A stretch of 64,000 bases of DNA, from the NCBI RefSeq assembly GCF_000830005.1, contig NZ_CP010407.1:4461001-4525000 (forward strand). The letters are read 5' to 3'. Below the pieces are notes generated by a model. It made no database searches and was not told the origin of the DNA. It was given only the letters and a program-made list of their open reading frames with translations. Each line of letters begins with the position of its first letter. Within the stretch, counting starts at the first letter, position 1. The translations under genes were made by a program, and so were the position numbers. This document shows positions 19,375-28,340 of the stretch, in pieces. Source of the DNA: Streptomyces vietnamensis (GTDB lineage: Bacteria; Actinomycetota; Actinomycetes; Streptomycetales; Streptomycetaceae).

Positions 19375-21660
19375 ATGTCCATTTTCAGTTCTGACCACGC
19401 CGTCATGCCCGAGAACGACGAGATCGTCGAGGCCGTAGAGGCCACCGAGACCGTCGAGATCGTGGAGATCGAGTCCGACGACACCGCCGAGGCGGTCGTC
19501 GAGGAGACCGAGTCCGACGAGCCCACCATCACCTTCGGCGACCTCGGTCTGCCCGAGGGCGTCGTGCGCAAGCTCGCGCAGAACGGCGTGACCACCCCCT
19601 TCCCGATCCAGGCGGCGACCATCCCGGACGCCCTGGCCGGCAAGGACATCCTCGGCCGCGGCCGCACCGGCTCCGGCAAGACCCTCTCCTTCGGTCTGCC
19701 GCTGCTCGCCACCCTCGCGGACGGCCACACCGAGAAGAAGAAGCCCCGCGGCGTCATCCTCACCCCGACCCGTGAGCTCGCGATGCAGGTCGCGGACGCC
19801 CTCCAGCCCTACGGCGACGTGCTCGGCCTCAAGATGAAGGTCGTCTGCGGCGGTACGTCCATGGGCAACCAGATCTACGCCCTGGAGCGCGGCGTCGACA
19901 TCCTCGTCGCCACCCCGGGCCGTCTCCGCGACATCATCAACCGCGGCGCCTGCTCCCTGGAGCAGGTCCAGGTCGCCGTCCTCGACGAGGCCGACCAGAT
20001 GGCCGACCTGGGCTTCCTGCCCGAGGTCACCGAGCTGCTCGACCAGGTCCCCGAGGGCGGCCAGCGTCTCCTCTTCTCCGCCACCCTGGAGAACGAGATC
20101 GACACCCTCGTCAAGCGCTACCTGGTGAACCCGGTCACGCACGAGGTCGACCCGTCCGCCGGCGCCGTCACCACGATGACCCACCACGTCCTCGTCGTGA
20201 AGCCGAAGGACAAGGCCCCGGTCACCGCCGCCATCGCCGCGCGCAAGGGCCGCACGATCATCTTCGTCCGCACCCAGCTGGGCGCCGACCGCATCGCCGA
20301 GCAGCTGCGCGAGGCCGGTGTGAAGGCCGACGCCCTGCACGGCGGCATGACCCAGGGCGCCCGCACGCGCACCCTGGCCGACTTCAAGGACGGCTACGTC
20401 AACGCGCTCGTCGCGACCGACGTCGCCGCCCGAGGCATCCACGTCGACGGCATCGACCTGGTCCTGAACGTGGACCCGGCCGGCGACCACAAGGACTACC
20501 TGCACCGCTCGGGCCGCACCGCCCGCGCCGGCCGCTCCGGCGTCGTGGTCTCCCTGGCCCTGCCGCACCAGCGCCGCCAGATCTTCCGCCTGATGGAGGA
20601 CGCGGGCGTCGACGCCTCGCGCCACATCGTCGGCGGCGCCGGCGCCTTCGACCCGGAGGTCGCCGAGATCACCGGCGCCCGTTCGCTGACCGAGGTCCAG
20701 GCCGACTCCGCGAACAACTCGGCCAAGCAGGCCGAGCGCGAGGTCGTCGACCTCACCAAGCAGCTGGAGCGCCTGCAGCGCCGTGCCGTCGAGCTCCGCG
20801 AGGAGGCCGACCGCCTGGTGGCCCGCGCCGCCCGCGAGCGCGGCGAGGACCCGGAGGCGGCCGTCGCCGAGGTGACCGAGGCCGCCGAGGCCGAGGTCGC
20901 CGCCGCGGCCGTCGAGGCCGAGCGCGCCGCGAAGGCCGAGGAGCGCCGCGAGGAGCAGCGTTCGACCTACCGCGACGAGCGGGGCAACTTCGAGCGCCGC
21001 GACCGCGGTGACCGCGGTGGCTTCAACCGTGACGACCGCGGTGACCGCGGTGGCTTCCGCCGGGACAACGACCGTGGCGGCTTCCGCCGCGACAACGACC
21101 GTCCGTCCGGTGGCTTCCGCCGTGACGACCGTCCCTCGGGCGGCTTCAACCGCGACGACCGCGGTGGCCGTTCCTTCGAGCGTCGTGACAACGACCGCCC
21201 GTCCTTCCGTCGCGACGACCGCCCCTCCGGCGGCTTCAACCGTGACGACCGCGGTGGCGACCGTGGCGGCTTCCGTCGTGACGACCGTCCGTCCGGTGGC
21301 TTCCGTCGTGACGACCGTCCGTCGGGCGGCTTCAACCGCGACGACCGCGGCGGCCGTTCCTTCGAGCGTCGTGACAACGACCGTCCGTCCGGCGGCTTCC
21401 GCCGCGACGACCGTCCCTCGGGTGGCTTCCGTCGTGACGACCGTCCGTCGGGCGGCTTCAACCGCGACGACCGCGGCGGCCACCGCGGCAGCGACCGTCC
21501 GTTCAACCGCGACCGTCGCGACGACCGCCCCGCCGGCGGCTTCCGCTCGGGCGGCGACCGCCCGTACGGCCGTCGTGACGACCACCGCGGCAGCACCGGC
21601 TCGACCGGCGGCTCCTTCGGCCGCCGCGACGACAAGCCGCGCTGGAAGCGCAACGGCTGA
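19375..21660 (+). CDS. DEAD-box RNA helicase with repetitive RGG-like tail
   Basis: 761 residues. An ATP-dependent RNA helicase, probably for ribosome or mRNA remodelling in the cold. A 50-residue acidic head (EAVEATETVEIVEIESDD) is followed by the Q motif (FGDLGLP...PFPIQ), Walker A GRGRTGSGKT near 104, PTRELAMQV, TPGRLRD, the DEADQM box near 205, SATLEN, and ARGIHVDGID then HRSGRTARAGR near 380. From about residue 525 the tail is built of repeats of the type RDDRPSGGF and RDDRGG, positively charged and glycine-rich, a low-complexity RNA-binding tail that can drive condensation. ATG 19375 has GGAAGG 13 bases upstream, a rather wide gap. A small hairpin (19296-19313) lies in the leader. Ends before a terminator. 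Confidence 0.93.
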   Translation: MSIFSSDHAVMPENDEIVEAVEATETVEIVEIESDDTAEAVVEETESDEPTITFGDLGLPEGVVRKLAQNGVTTPFPIQAATIPDALAGKDILGRGRTGSGKTLSFGLPLLATLADGHTEKKKPRGVILTPTRELAMQVADALQPYGDVLGLKMKVVCGGTSMGNQIYALERGVDILVATPGRLRDIINRGACSLEQVQVAVLDEADQMADLGFLPEVTELLDQVPEGGQRLLFSATLENEIDTLVKRYLVNPVTHEVDPSAGAVTTMTHHVLVVKPKDKAPVTAAIAARKGRTIIFVRTQLGADRIAEQLREAGVKADALHGGMTQGARTRTLADFKDGYVNALVATDVAARGIHVDGIDLVLNVDPAGDHKDYLHRSGRTARAGRSGVVVSLALPHQRRQIFRLMEDAGVDASRHIVGGAGAFDPEVAEITGARSLTEVQADSANNSAKQAEREVVDLTKQLERLQRRAVELREEADRLVARAARERGEDPEAAVAEVTEAAEAEVAAAAVEAERAAKAEERREEQRSTYRDERGNFERRDRGDRGGFNRDDRGDRGGFRRDNDRGGFRRDNDRPSGGFRRDDRPSGGFNRDDRGGRSFERRDNDRPSFRRDDRPSGGFNRDDRGGDRGGFRRDDRPSGGFRRDDRPSGGFNRDDRGGRSFERRDNDRPSGGFRRDDRPSGGFRRDDRPSGGFNRDDRGGHRGSDRPFNRDRRDDRPAGGFRSGGDRPYGRRDDHRGSTGSTGGSFGRRDDKPRWKRNG
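20989..21645 (+). repeat. Coding minisatellite in the helicase tail
   Basis: Degenerate in-frame repeats, mostly 24-30 bases, encoding RRDDRPSGGF, FNRDDRGG and SFERRDNDRPS units in alternating order. Copies differ mainly at third positions but some longer blocks (for example SFERRDNDRPS twice) are repeated almost exactly, indicating unequal crossing over. Confidence 0.85.
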
Positions 21661-21677
21661 CATCGCGTAGAACGCTG

Positions 21678-21719
21678 AGCAGGGCCCGTACGACACTTCG
21701 GTGGCGTACGGGCCCTGCT
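21678..21719 (+). terminator. Terminator of the DEAD-box helicase gene
   Basis: Perfect 15-bp stem AGCAGGGCCCGTACG / CGTACGGGCCCTGCT with a 12-base loop, 18 bases after the stop. Confidence 0.88.
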
Positions 21720-21880
21720 GCTTTGAACGGGTTCGAAATCGCTGTCGACAGGTGGGGGACGGCTGTTAGCATCGGCGCACTCGCATGGGGGCGGTGCGGC
21801 CGGGGGGCCGCGAACCTACTGTTCAGCACGAGCGCCGCCGTCTTTCCATGCCTCTACTTGATCCTCAGGGGAGGACCCGA

Positions 21881-24070
21881 GTGCCTCGTAGCGCTCTTCT
21901 ACGCCATTCCATCGCGGCCGTCACCGCCGCGACCCTTCTCGCCGGCGTCGGCCCGCTGGCCGCGACGGCGACCGCCGTGCCGGCCGCCGCTGCCGCCGCC
22001 GCGGCGATCGACCCGTGGGCGGCGTCCGCTCCGCTGACGGACGGCACGTCCATCCACAGCCTCAAGGACCTCAAGACCGCCAAGGACGGGACGGTCGTCG
22101 CCCTCTGGTACCGGATCGCCGCGGACCACAGCACGACCGAGCTCGTCGTCTCGCACCGTCCGGCGGGCAGTTCCGCCTGGAGCGCGGCGCACGTCCTGCG
22201 CACCCTGCCGAGCGAGCGCTCCGACGCCAACCTCACGGTCTCGGCCGACGGGTCGGTCACGGCGGCCTGGATGGAGTATCCGAACGACGGTGGGCCGGGG
22301 GACGAGAAGCCCGGCGGTGTGTTCCGAATGGCCACCCTCGCGGCCGGGGCCACGACGTGGTCCGACCCGACGGACATCATGAGCGACCCGGGTTGGGTGC
22401 ACAGCGGGCAACTGGCCGGCTCGCCGTCGGGCGAACTCGTCGCCGTCTGGCAGGGCTTCTCGGCGGGGAAGGCCGGGGTGTACTCCTCGGTCCGTACCGC
22501 CCCGGACGCCGCCTGGTCCGAGCCGGTCCGCCTCGACGAGCCCGTGGCGGACGGGGGGCTCAACGGCCCGCCGCAGCTCATCTACTCGGCCCAGGGCACG
22601 GCGACCGTCGCCTACGTCCAGGGCGACGCCAAGACCGGTGAGGTCAAGGTCACCGACCGGGCGGCGGGCGGCACGTGGTCGAAGCCGGTCACCGTCTCCA
22701 AGCCCGGTACCTACCCCACCGGCCCCACCCTGACCGTCGGCAGCGGCGGACACGCCGCGCTGGCCTGGAGGTCGACGGACGACCCGACGTCCGGGTCCGA
22801 CACGCAGGTGATCGCCGTGCGTCCGGCCGGCAGCCTGACCTGGGGTGCCGAGGAGCCCGCCAACGGCTTCCGGACCGGTGCCTGGCGCAAGGTCGCCATC
22901 AACCCGCAGGGTGACGTCACCCTGCTCGGCGTCGCCTACGACGAGGGCACCGGGTTCACCGCACGGACGACCACGCGGTCCGCCTCCGGAACCTGGTCCG
23001 CGCTGAAGACGATCTCCACCGGCTACGTCCCCGACGACCAGTTCGACCTGACGGCTGGCCCCGACGGCACCTTCCACGCCGTCTGGACCCAGGGGAACAC
23101 GAACCGGAAGCTGATGGCCTCCTCGCGCGTCGACGGTGCCTGGTCCGCGACCCCGACGCCGCTCTCCACCAACACCAGCGGCTATGCACTGGGTCTGGTC
23201 ACCGTCGATGCCGCCAACCGTCCCGTCGCCGTGTGGGAGCAGTCCACCGGCGACTTCACCACCCAGCTGCGGGCCGCCACCACCGCCCCCGCCCCCGTCA
23301 AGCCGCTCCCCAAGTGGCGCGACCTCAGTGGCGACGGCAAGGGCGATCTGCTCGGCCTCACCCCGACCGGGACGCTGGCCGTGCGGACCGGCACGGGCAC
23401 CGGCGGCCTCGGCACCGGCGCCTCGGCGGCCGGCTGGCCCGCCACCTCGACGGTCGTCCCCTTCGGGGACCTCTCGGGCGACCGGTGCAACGACCTCCTG
23501 GTGCGCGACGCCGCGGGCGTCCTGACCCGGTACGACGGCGGCTGCGGCACGGCGTTCGCGCCGAGCGGTCCGAAGCGGACGATCGGCAGCGGCTGGCAGA
23601 TCTACAACAGCCTCACCGCGTCCGGCGACCTGACGGGCGACGGCCGGACCGACCTCCTCGCCCGCACGCCCGCCGGCGAGCTGTGGATGTACGCCGACGA
23701 CGGCACGGGCAAGTTCAAGCCGAGGGTCAGGATCGGCGGAGGCTGGCAGATCTACAACTCCCTCGTGGGCGTCGGCGACTTCACCGGTGACGGCAAGGCG
23801 GACCTGGTGGCCCGGGACACGGCCGGTGTGCTGTGGCGGTACGCCGGGACCGGCACCGGCGCCTTCGCCGCCCGGGTCAGGATCGGCAGCGGCTGGCAGG
23901 CCTACAACTCCCTGGTGGGCGTCGGCGACTTCACCGGTGACGGCAAGGCGGACCTGGTGGCCCGGGACACGGCCGGTGTGCTGTGGCGGTACGCCGGGAC
24001 CGGCACCGGCGCCTTCGCCGCCCGGGTGAAGATCGGCGGCGGCTGGCAGATGTACAAGACGCTGTCCTGA
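21881..24070 (+). CDS. Secreted FG-GAP/VCBS-repeat protein
   Basis: 729 residues from GTG 21881, which follows GGGGAGG by 6 bases; upstream in-frame starts exist but lack a ribosome site. Signal peptide: basic head (RSALLRHS), hydrophobic core and an alanine-rich region ending near residue 35. The middle (about 45-470) has repeated sialidase/BNR-like strands with W-S and G-T motifs (DGTVVALWYR, GSVTAAWMEY), probably a beta-propeller. The C-terminal 250 residues carry FG-GAP repeats of 50 residues with calcium-binding D-x-x-G-D-G-x-x-D loops (DLSGDGKGDLL, DFTGDGKADLV). These proteins are exported and often wall-associated; ligand unknown. A paralogue follows immediately. Confidence 0.85.
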   Translation: MPRSALLRHSIAAVTAATLLAGVGPLAATATAVPAAAAAAAAIDPWAASAPLTDGTSIHSLKDLKTAKDGTVVALWYRIAADHSTTELVVSHRPAGSSAWSAAHVLRTLPSERSDANLTVSADGSVTAAWMEYPNDGGPGDEKPGGVFRMATLAAGATTWSDPTDIMSDPGWVHSGQLAGSPSGELVAVWQGFSAGKAGVYSSVRTAPDAAWSEPVRLDEPVADGGLNGPPQLIYSAQGTATVAYVQGDAKTGEVKVTDRAAGGTWSKPVTVSKPGTYPTGPTLTVGSGGHAALAWRSTDDPTSGSDTQVIAVRPAGSLTWGAEEPANGFRTGAWRKVAINPQGDVTLLGVAYDEGTGFTARTTTRSASGTWSALKTISTGYVPDDQFDLTAGPDGTFHAVWTQGNTNRKLMASSRVDGAWSATPTPLSTNTSGYALGLVTVDAANRPVAVWEQSTGDFTTQLRAATTAPAPVKPLPKWRDLSGDGKGDLLGLTPTGTLAVRTGTGTGGLGTGASAAGWPATSTVVPFGDLSGDRCNDLLVRDAAGVLTRYDGGCGTAFAPSGPKRTIGSGWQIYNSLTASGDLTGDGRTDLLARTPAGELWMYADDGTGKFKPRVRIGGGWQIYNSLVGVGDFTGDGKADLVARDTAGVLWRYAGTGTGAFAARVRIGSGWQAYNSLVGVGDFTGDGKADLVARDTAGVLWRYAGTGTGAFAARVKIGGGWQMYKTLS
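23765..24027 (+). repeat. Recent 150-bp tandem duplication of an FG-GAP unit
   Basis: Bases 23765-23877 and 23915-24027 are identical over 113 bases with a period of 150 bases (50 codons). The flanking parts of the unit have diverged. Adds one FG-GAP repeat near the C-terminus. Confidence 0.9.
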
Positions 24071-24083
24071 CGCAGGACCCTCA

Positions 24084-24118
24084 GGGCCCGTACGAGCACT
24101 CCGGTGCCGCACGGGCCC
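24084..24118 (+). terminator. Terminator after the first FG-GAP gene
   Basis: Imperfect stem GGGCCCGT...ACGGGCCC with further G-C pairing inside, 13 bases after the stop. Confidence 0.65.
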
Positions 24119-24252
24119 CGTCTCGTACGACCGTTCGGCCGGGATACGCTCGGCCGGACGACCGACGCGGGTGAGGAGTGCCGGCCAGGGGGCCCGGCCC
24201 AGACCCCTCCCCGCATCCCGCACATCAGGTTTCCCCGGGGAGGGACCTCTCT

Positions 24253-27200
24253 TTGACCCGTCACCCACGCGCGCGGCTGCCCCGCGCGCGTACCGCCGTC
24301 CTCGCCGCAGCGCTGCTCGCCTCGGGGATCGGCCTCTCGCCGACCGCGACGGCCGCGCCCGTCGTGGGCATCGACCAGCTGGACGTCACGCCGAACTGGC
24401 GGACCGTGCCCCGGAAGGAGACCGTCCTCGCGGTGGGGCCCACGGGCTACGCGCACCGCACGGAGGACTCCGACGAGCACAGCGGCGAGGAGCCGCAGTG
24501 GACCGACTTCGCGAGCGGCACGAGCGTGCCGCTGGGATACGGCGACGGCAACGACGCCTATGCCGACCGGGGGACCGGCGGTCCCTACGTGTACCTCCAG
24601 CACGGCATCGGCACCCACTACCTCCGCGACGTGCGGACCGGCGAGGAACAGCCGCTGACCATCCCGGAGGACACGAGCTTCCGGGGGATCCTCGGCGAGA
24701 CGCTGCTCTTCCAGCAGTACGCGCCCGGCTCCTCGCTCGCCACCACCACCGGCTACTTCCTCCGGCGCGTCGGCGACGGGACGACCGTCCCCGTCACCGG
24801 CTGGCCCGAGGGCGCCGACCTGCACATGGCGCGGCTCGTGGCCGGTGACGCCGACACGGCCGTGATCCGCTTCGACCGCTCCCCCTCGTACGCGTACACC
24901 GACCTCGGCGTCGTCGACCTGCGGACCGGGACGATGCGCGTGATCGCCTCGCCCACCCCGTCGCTCGACGTCCTCACCGGGCCGGTGGCGGTGACCCCGG
25001 AGCGCATCGCCTGGGTCGACAGCGGCCGTACGGTCCACATCCGGCAGCTGGCCGACCTCGACGCGCCCGAGACGACCTACCCGCTGCCCGAGGGACTCTC
25101 GGTCCGCCGCATCGGACTCGTCGGCGACCGGGTCCTCGCGGTCGACGACGAGGAGGGCACGGACGCGGCGCTCCACCGCCGCCTCGTCGCGCTCTCCCCG
25201 ACGGGCGAGCAGCAGACCCTCCTGGAGCGGGCCGAGGGCGAGATCACCCAGATCGGCGACGGTTCCGGCGCGGCCGTCGTCGGCGGCACCTCCGCCACCG
25301 ACTGGTCCCTGCTCAAGGTCGTCCCGGGCAAGAGCGGCGGCGCACCCGCCCTGGAGAAGCTGCGCCGCCTCGACCCGCTCCCGGCGAAGATCGACGCGCT
25401 CGCGCTGGGCGCCGGCCGGCTCACCACCCTGGAGTACGACGGACCGAAGGGTCCCGGCTTCTACGGCCGGACGCTGCCCGTCGGCCCGGTCCACACCGGG
25501 CAGTCCGCGCCGGCCTGGCAGGGCGTCGAGGCGAACGCCGAGTGGAACGGCTCGCCGCTCCTCGACACCGGCGACGGCCGCACGGTCTCCTACCCCCGGA
25601 TCCCGTACACCCAGCGGGCGGTCATCGCCCGCGGCACCACGGGGAAGACGACCCGCGTCACCATCGACGGCGACAGCGACGGCTGGATCGGCGACGCCTT
25701 CGGCCGCTGGGCGGTCGTCCAGAGCGGGCAGCCCATGTTCCCCGGTGAACTCGCCGCCGACGCCGAGACGATCGTCGTGGACCTGGACGCCTCGAAGGTC
25801 GTGTCGCGGCAGGAGCAGGCCGCCGTCGCCCTGTGGGGCGACACGCTGTTCACGAGCACGGAGACGGACGGCGAGGTCGCCCGCAGGGACCTGGCCACCG
25901 GCAAGGACCTCGGCAAGATCACGACCGGTTCCGGCTGCCCGCTGACGGAGCTCCAGACCGCGGGCGGGCGCTGGCTCTACTGGGCCTGCGCGCGGTACGC
26001 CAAGCAGGGCGTCGTCGACCTGAAGAGCGGCGCCAGGATCGCGCTGCCCCGCTCGTACGGGGACGGCGGCCTCCTCGGCGACGGCTACTACGTCGACCGG
26101 AACAGCCCGTACCTCCGGATCACCGACTTCCACACCGGCACGGCGGCGGCCCGTACGCTCGTCGACTCCACGCCCGTGTACGGCGGCCGCCGGGTGGCCT
26201 GGACCGTCGACCGCTTCGGCGGGGGCGTCGCGTACAAGGACGCCGACAACCGCATCCACACGGTGTGGACGGGCGTGCCCGCCTCCGACCTCACCGCCGC
26301 CTCGGCGAAGGTCCCGGCGGGCATGCGGGCGAAGGACGGCTGGAAGCCGTCCTGGACGCTGTCCAAGCCCGCCTCGATCTGGCAGCTGACGCTGCGGGAC
26401 GTGTACACCGGGGCCGTGATCCGCAGCTACGGCGGCGGCGAGACCCGGGGCCGCATCGACGTCTCCTGGGACGGCCGTACGGCGGCGGGCAAGCCCGTCG
26501 TGAACGGCCGGTACTCCTGGCACCTGGCGGCGAGCACGGCCGACGGCCAGGGCAAGGACCTGTCCCTCACCGGCACGGTCTCGGTCACCGGCGGCCGCCC
26601 GGCCTGGCGGGACCTGGCCGGGAACGACACGCAGGGCGACCTCCTGGTGATGGACACCGCGGGCCTGGTGTCCATGTACAAGGGCAACGGCTACGGCGGC
26701 TTCTCGGCGCGGACCGCGGGGACCGGCACGAAGTTCGCGACCTCGTCCGTCCTGGTGCCCTTCGGGGACGTGAACGCCGACGGCTGCGCCGACGTGCTCG
26801 TCCGGGTCGGCGACCAGCTGCGGGCCTACCGGCCGGGCTGCGACAAGGTGGTCTCGGCCTCCTCCCCGTACACCGCCATCGGCTCGGGCTGGGGACAGTA
26901 CGACGTCCTCACGTCCCCGGGCGACGCGAACGGCGACGGATACGCCGACCTGGTCGCGCGTCAGGCGTCGACCGGCGACGTGTACTTCTACGCCGGCACG
27001 GCCGACCACCGGGTGAAGGCCCGCGTCAGGATCGGAGCCAACTGGAAGCTGTACAAGAAGATCGTCGGCGCCGGCGACCTCAACGGCGACGGCCGCGGCG
27101 ACCTCCTCGGCGTCGACGCCTCGGGCGTGCTCTGGCGGTACTACTCCACCGCGACCGGCGGCGTCACCGCGCGCGTGAAGGTCGGCAGCGGCTGGGGCGG

Positions 27201-27369
27201 CTACTCCTCCCTGGTGGGGACCGGCGACATCTCCGGCGACGGCTGCGCGGACCTCGCGGCCCGCGACACGACGGGCAGGCTCTACGCCTACAACGGCACC
27301 TGCACCGGCCCGTACGGCTCCCGCGTCCTGGTCGGCTCCGGCTGGAACGCCTTCAAGGCCCTCTTCTGA
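24253..27369 (+). CDS. Large secreted protein with FlgD-Ig-like and FG-GAP domains
   Basis: 1038 residues from TTG 24253, chosen because GGGGAGGG lies 8 bases upstream and the resulting signal peptide (basic RHPRARLPRAR, hydrophobic core, TATAAP cleavage region) has normal length; a GTG at 24178 is possible. Residues 40-710 hold beta-propeller-like repeats with Y/W-rich strands. Residues about 720-790 (WTLSKPASIWQLTLRDVYTG to SWDGRTAAGKPVVNGRYSW) form a FlgD-type Ig-like domain. From about 800 to the end are FG-GAP repeats with D-x-N-x-D-G calcium loops (DLNGDGRGDLLGVD, DISGDGCADL). The C-terminal quarter is clearly paralogous to the upstream protein. Terminator at 27384. Confidence 0.85.
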   Translation: MTRHPRARLPRARTAVLAAALLASGIGLSPTATAAPVVGIDQLDVTPNWRTVPRKETVLAVGPTGYAHRTEDSDEHSGEEPQWTDFASGTSVPLGYGDGNDAYADRGTGGPYVYLQHGIGTHYLRDVRTGEEQPLTIPEDTSFRGILGETLLFQQYAPGSSLATTTGYFLRRVGDGTTVPVTGWPEGADLHMARLVAGDADTAVIRFDRSPSYAYTDLGVVDLRTGTMRVIASPTPSLDVLTGPVAVTPERIAWVDSGRTVHIRQLADLDAPETTYPLPEGLSVRRIGLVGDRVLAVDDEEGTDAALHRRLVALSPTGEQQTLLERAEGEITQIGDGSGAAVVGGTSATDWSLLKVVPGKSGGAPALEKLRRLDPLPAKIDALALGAGRLTTLEYDGPKGPGFYGRTLPVGPVHTGQSAPAWQGVEANAEWNGSPLLDTGDGRTVSYPRIPYTQRAVIARGTTGKTTRVTIDGDSDGWIGDAFGRWAVVQSGQPMFPGELAADAETIVVDLDASKVVSRQEQAAVALWGDTLFTSTETDGEVARRDLATGKDLGKITTGSGCPLTELQTAGGRWLYWACARYAKQGVVDLKSGARIALPRSYGDGGLLGDGYYVDRNSPYLRITDFHTGTAAARTLVDSTPVYGGRRVAWTVDRFGGGVAYKDADNRIHTVWTGVPASDLTAASAKVPAGMRAKDGWKPSWTLSKPASIWQLTLRDVYTGAVIRSYGGGETRGRIDVSWDGRTAAGKPVVNGRYSWHLAASTADGQGKDLSLTGTVSVTGGRPAWRDLAGNDTQGDLLVMDTAGLVSMYKGNGYGGFSARTAGTGTKFATSSVLVPFGDVNADGCADVLVRVGDQLRAYRPGCDKVVSASSPYTAIGSGWGQYDVLTSPGDANGDGYADLVARQASTGDVYFYAGTADHRVKARVRIGANWKLYKKIVGAGDLNGDGRGDLLGVDASGVLWRYYSTATGGVTARVKVGSGWGGYSSLVGTGDISGDGCADLAARDTTGRLYAYNGTCTGPYGSRVLVGSGWNAFKALF

Positions 27370-27383
27370 TTCCTTCCGTCCCT

Positions 27384-27417
27384 CCGCGGGCCCGGCCGAC
27401 ACCGACCGGGCCCGCGG
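27384..27417 (+). terminator. Terminator after the second FG-GAP gene
   Basis: Perfect 12-bp stem CCGCGGGCCCGG / CCGGGCCCGCGG, 14 bases after the stop. Confidence 0.85.
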
Positions 27418-27489
27418 CGCGGCCGGTGTCGGATACCCGATCGGTTCCCGGGCCCTCTCGGGCTATGCTGCACGGGTGTGCTTGTCCAC

Positions 27490-27562
27490 GGGCCGTTAGC
27501 TCAATTGGCAGAGCAGTGGACTTTTAATCCATTGGTTGTGGGTTCGAGTCCCACACGGCCTA
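27490..27562 (+). tRNA. tRNA-Lys (TTT)
   Basis: 73 bases. Acceptor GGGCCGT / ACGGCCT (first pair G-T), anticodon loop A-C-TTT-T-A, T arm GGGTTCGAGTCCC. Its 3' half and terminator are repeated at 31072-31179, marking the right end of an accessory island. The terminal pair is G-T; I would expect G-C in most Streptomyces tRNA-Lys genes, consistent with replacement of the 3' end by an integrating element. Confidence 0.95.
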
Positions 27563-27572
27563 CAGGTACAGA

Positions 27573-27610
27573 GGAGCGCCCCGACCGGTTTCGGCTGGTC
27601 GGGGCGCTCC
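27573..27610 (+). terminator. tRNA-Lys terminator
   Basis: 14-bp stem GGAGCGCCCCGACC / GGTCGGGGCGCTCC. A variant copy of the same hairpin lies in the right-hand repeat at about 31127-31164. Confidence 0.88.
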
Positions 27611-27683
27611 GTCGTTCGGGGGCGCTTGCGTGAGCGATGCGTGAGCGGACGGGCCGGTACTCCGGGGCAGAGGCCGAATACGT

Positions 27684-28181
27684 TCAGGACGTCAGGTCGA
27701 ACTGCTTGAGCCAGTTCGGGTCCCTGTCGCCGACCGTGGCGACCAGACCGCCGGACAGCAGCACCATGGAGAGGACGAAGGCCATCGGGTCTCCGTAGTG
27801 CTCCACCGCCTGGTTCAGGGTCAGGTCGGGGGCGTCCGGGTGGCCGATGAACCCCGACACCTGGAGAAGGTCGTCGTGCTGGATTCCCAGGTTGTCCGAC
27901 ACCCAGAGGACGGAGTCCCGGGCCTGATCCTCGGCGATCTGCTCCCTTGCCCCGATGAGCCAGGCCATGAGGATCGCCATGACCATGGTGGGGTCGGAGG
28001 GATGTTCACCTTCGAGGAAGGACCCTCCGGGGCCCTTCGAGGGGTTCTCCATCCAGGTGGCGATGTCCGCCCGCAGGCGCTTCCGGGTTCGGACCCGGGA
28101 GATCTCGGAGAGGTCGGGCCTCAGGTCGTGTGCTGCCCGAGCGACGCGTGCGCTCCGGCGGCGCTGGCTGTTTCGTCCCAT
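27684..28181 (-). CDS. Hypothetical protein in the tRNA-Lys island
   Basis: 165 residues from ATG 28181; an ATG at 28193 with GGGAGG 11 bases upstream is the alternative. The head is very basic (GRNSQRRRSARVARAAHD), suggesting nucleic-acid contact, followed by a long helical region with MVMAILMAWLIGAREQIAED and, near the end, the hydrophobic stretch MAFVLSMVLLSGGLVATV. No domain is recognised and no signal peptide is present. Codon use is less extreme than in the chromosomal genes, in keeping with acquisition. No function is proposed. Confidence 0.55.
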   Translation of the reverse strand: MGRNSQRRRSARVARAAHDLRPDLSEISRVRTRKRLRADIATWMENPSKGPGGSFLEGEHPSDPTMVMAILMAWLIGAREQIAEDQARDSVLWVSDNLGIQHDDLLQVSGFIGHPDAPDLTLNQAVEHYGDPMAFVLSMVLLSGGLVATVGDRDPNWLKQFDLTS

Positions 28182-28279
28182 GGCCTGGAGCATGACGCCG
28201 ATGGCCTCCCGGCCGAGGAGTCGGTGACGCGGAGACCACCCAAGCAACGCACCCTCATGTTCATGCAGCAGTACATGGG

Positions 28280-28321
28280 CGCCGCCAGGGCCGGCTCATC
28301 TCAGTGCCGGTCCTGGCGGCG
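28280..28321 (-). terminator. Terminator of the NUDIX gene
   Basis: Long near-perfect stem CGCCGCCAGG(G)CCGGC / GCCGG(T)CCTGGCGGCG with a 10-base loop, 19 bases beyond the NUDIX stop on the minus strand. Confidence 0.8.
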
Positions 28322-28340
28322 TGTTGACGTACTCGAAGGC

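Noticed and set aside
20989..21645. Possible CRISPR-like array from regularly spaced repeats
   Set aside because: The repeats are in frame, have no unique spacers of constant size and encode an RGG-like tail; no cas gene is near.
23902..27402. A 1166-codon minus-strand frame antisense to the second FG-GAP gene
   Set aside because: Shadow frame: the plus strand encodes signal peptide, Ig-like and calcium-loop repeats, while the minus frame has no recognisable feature.
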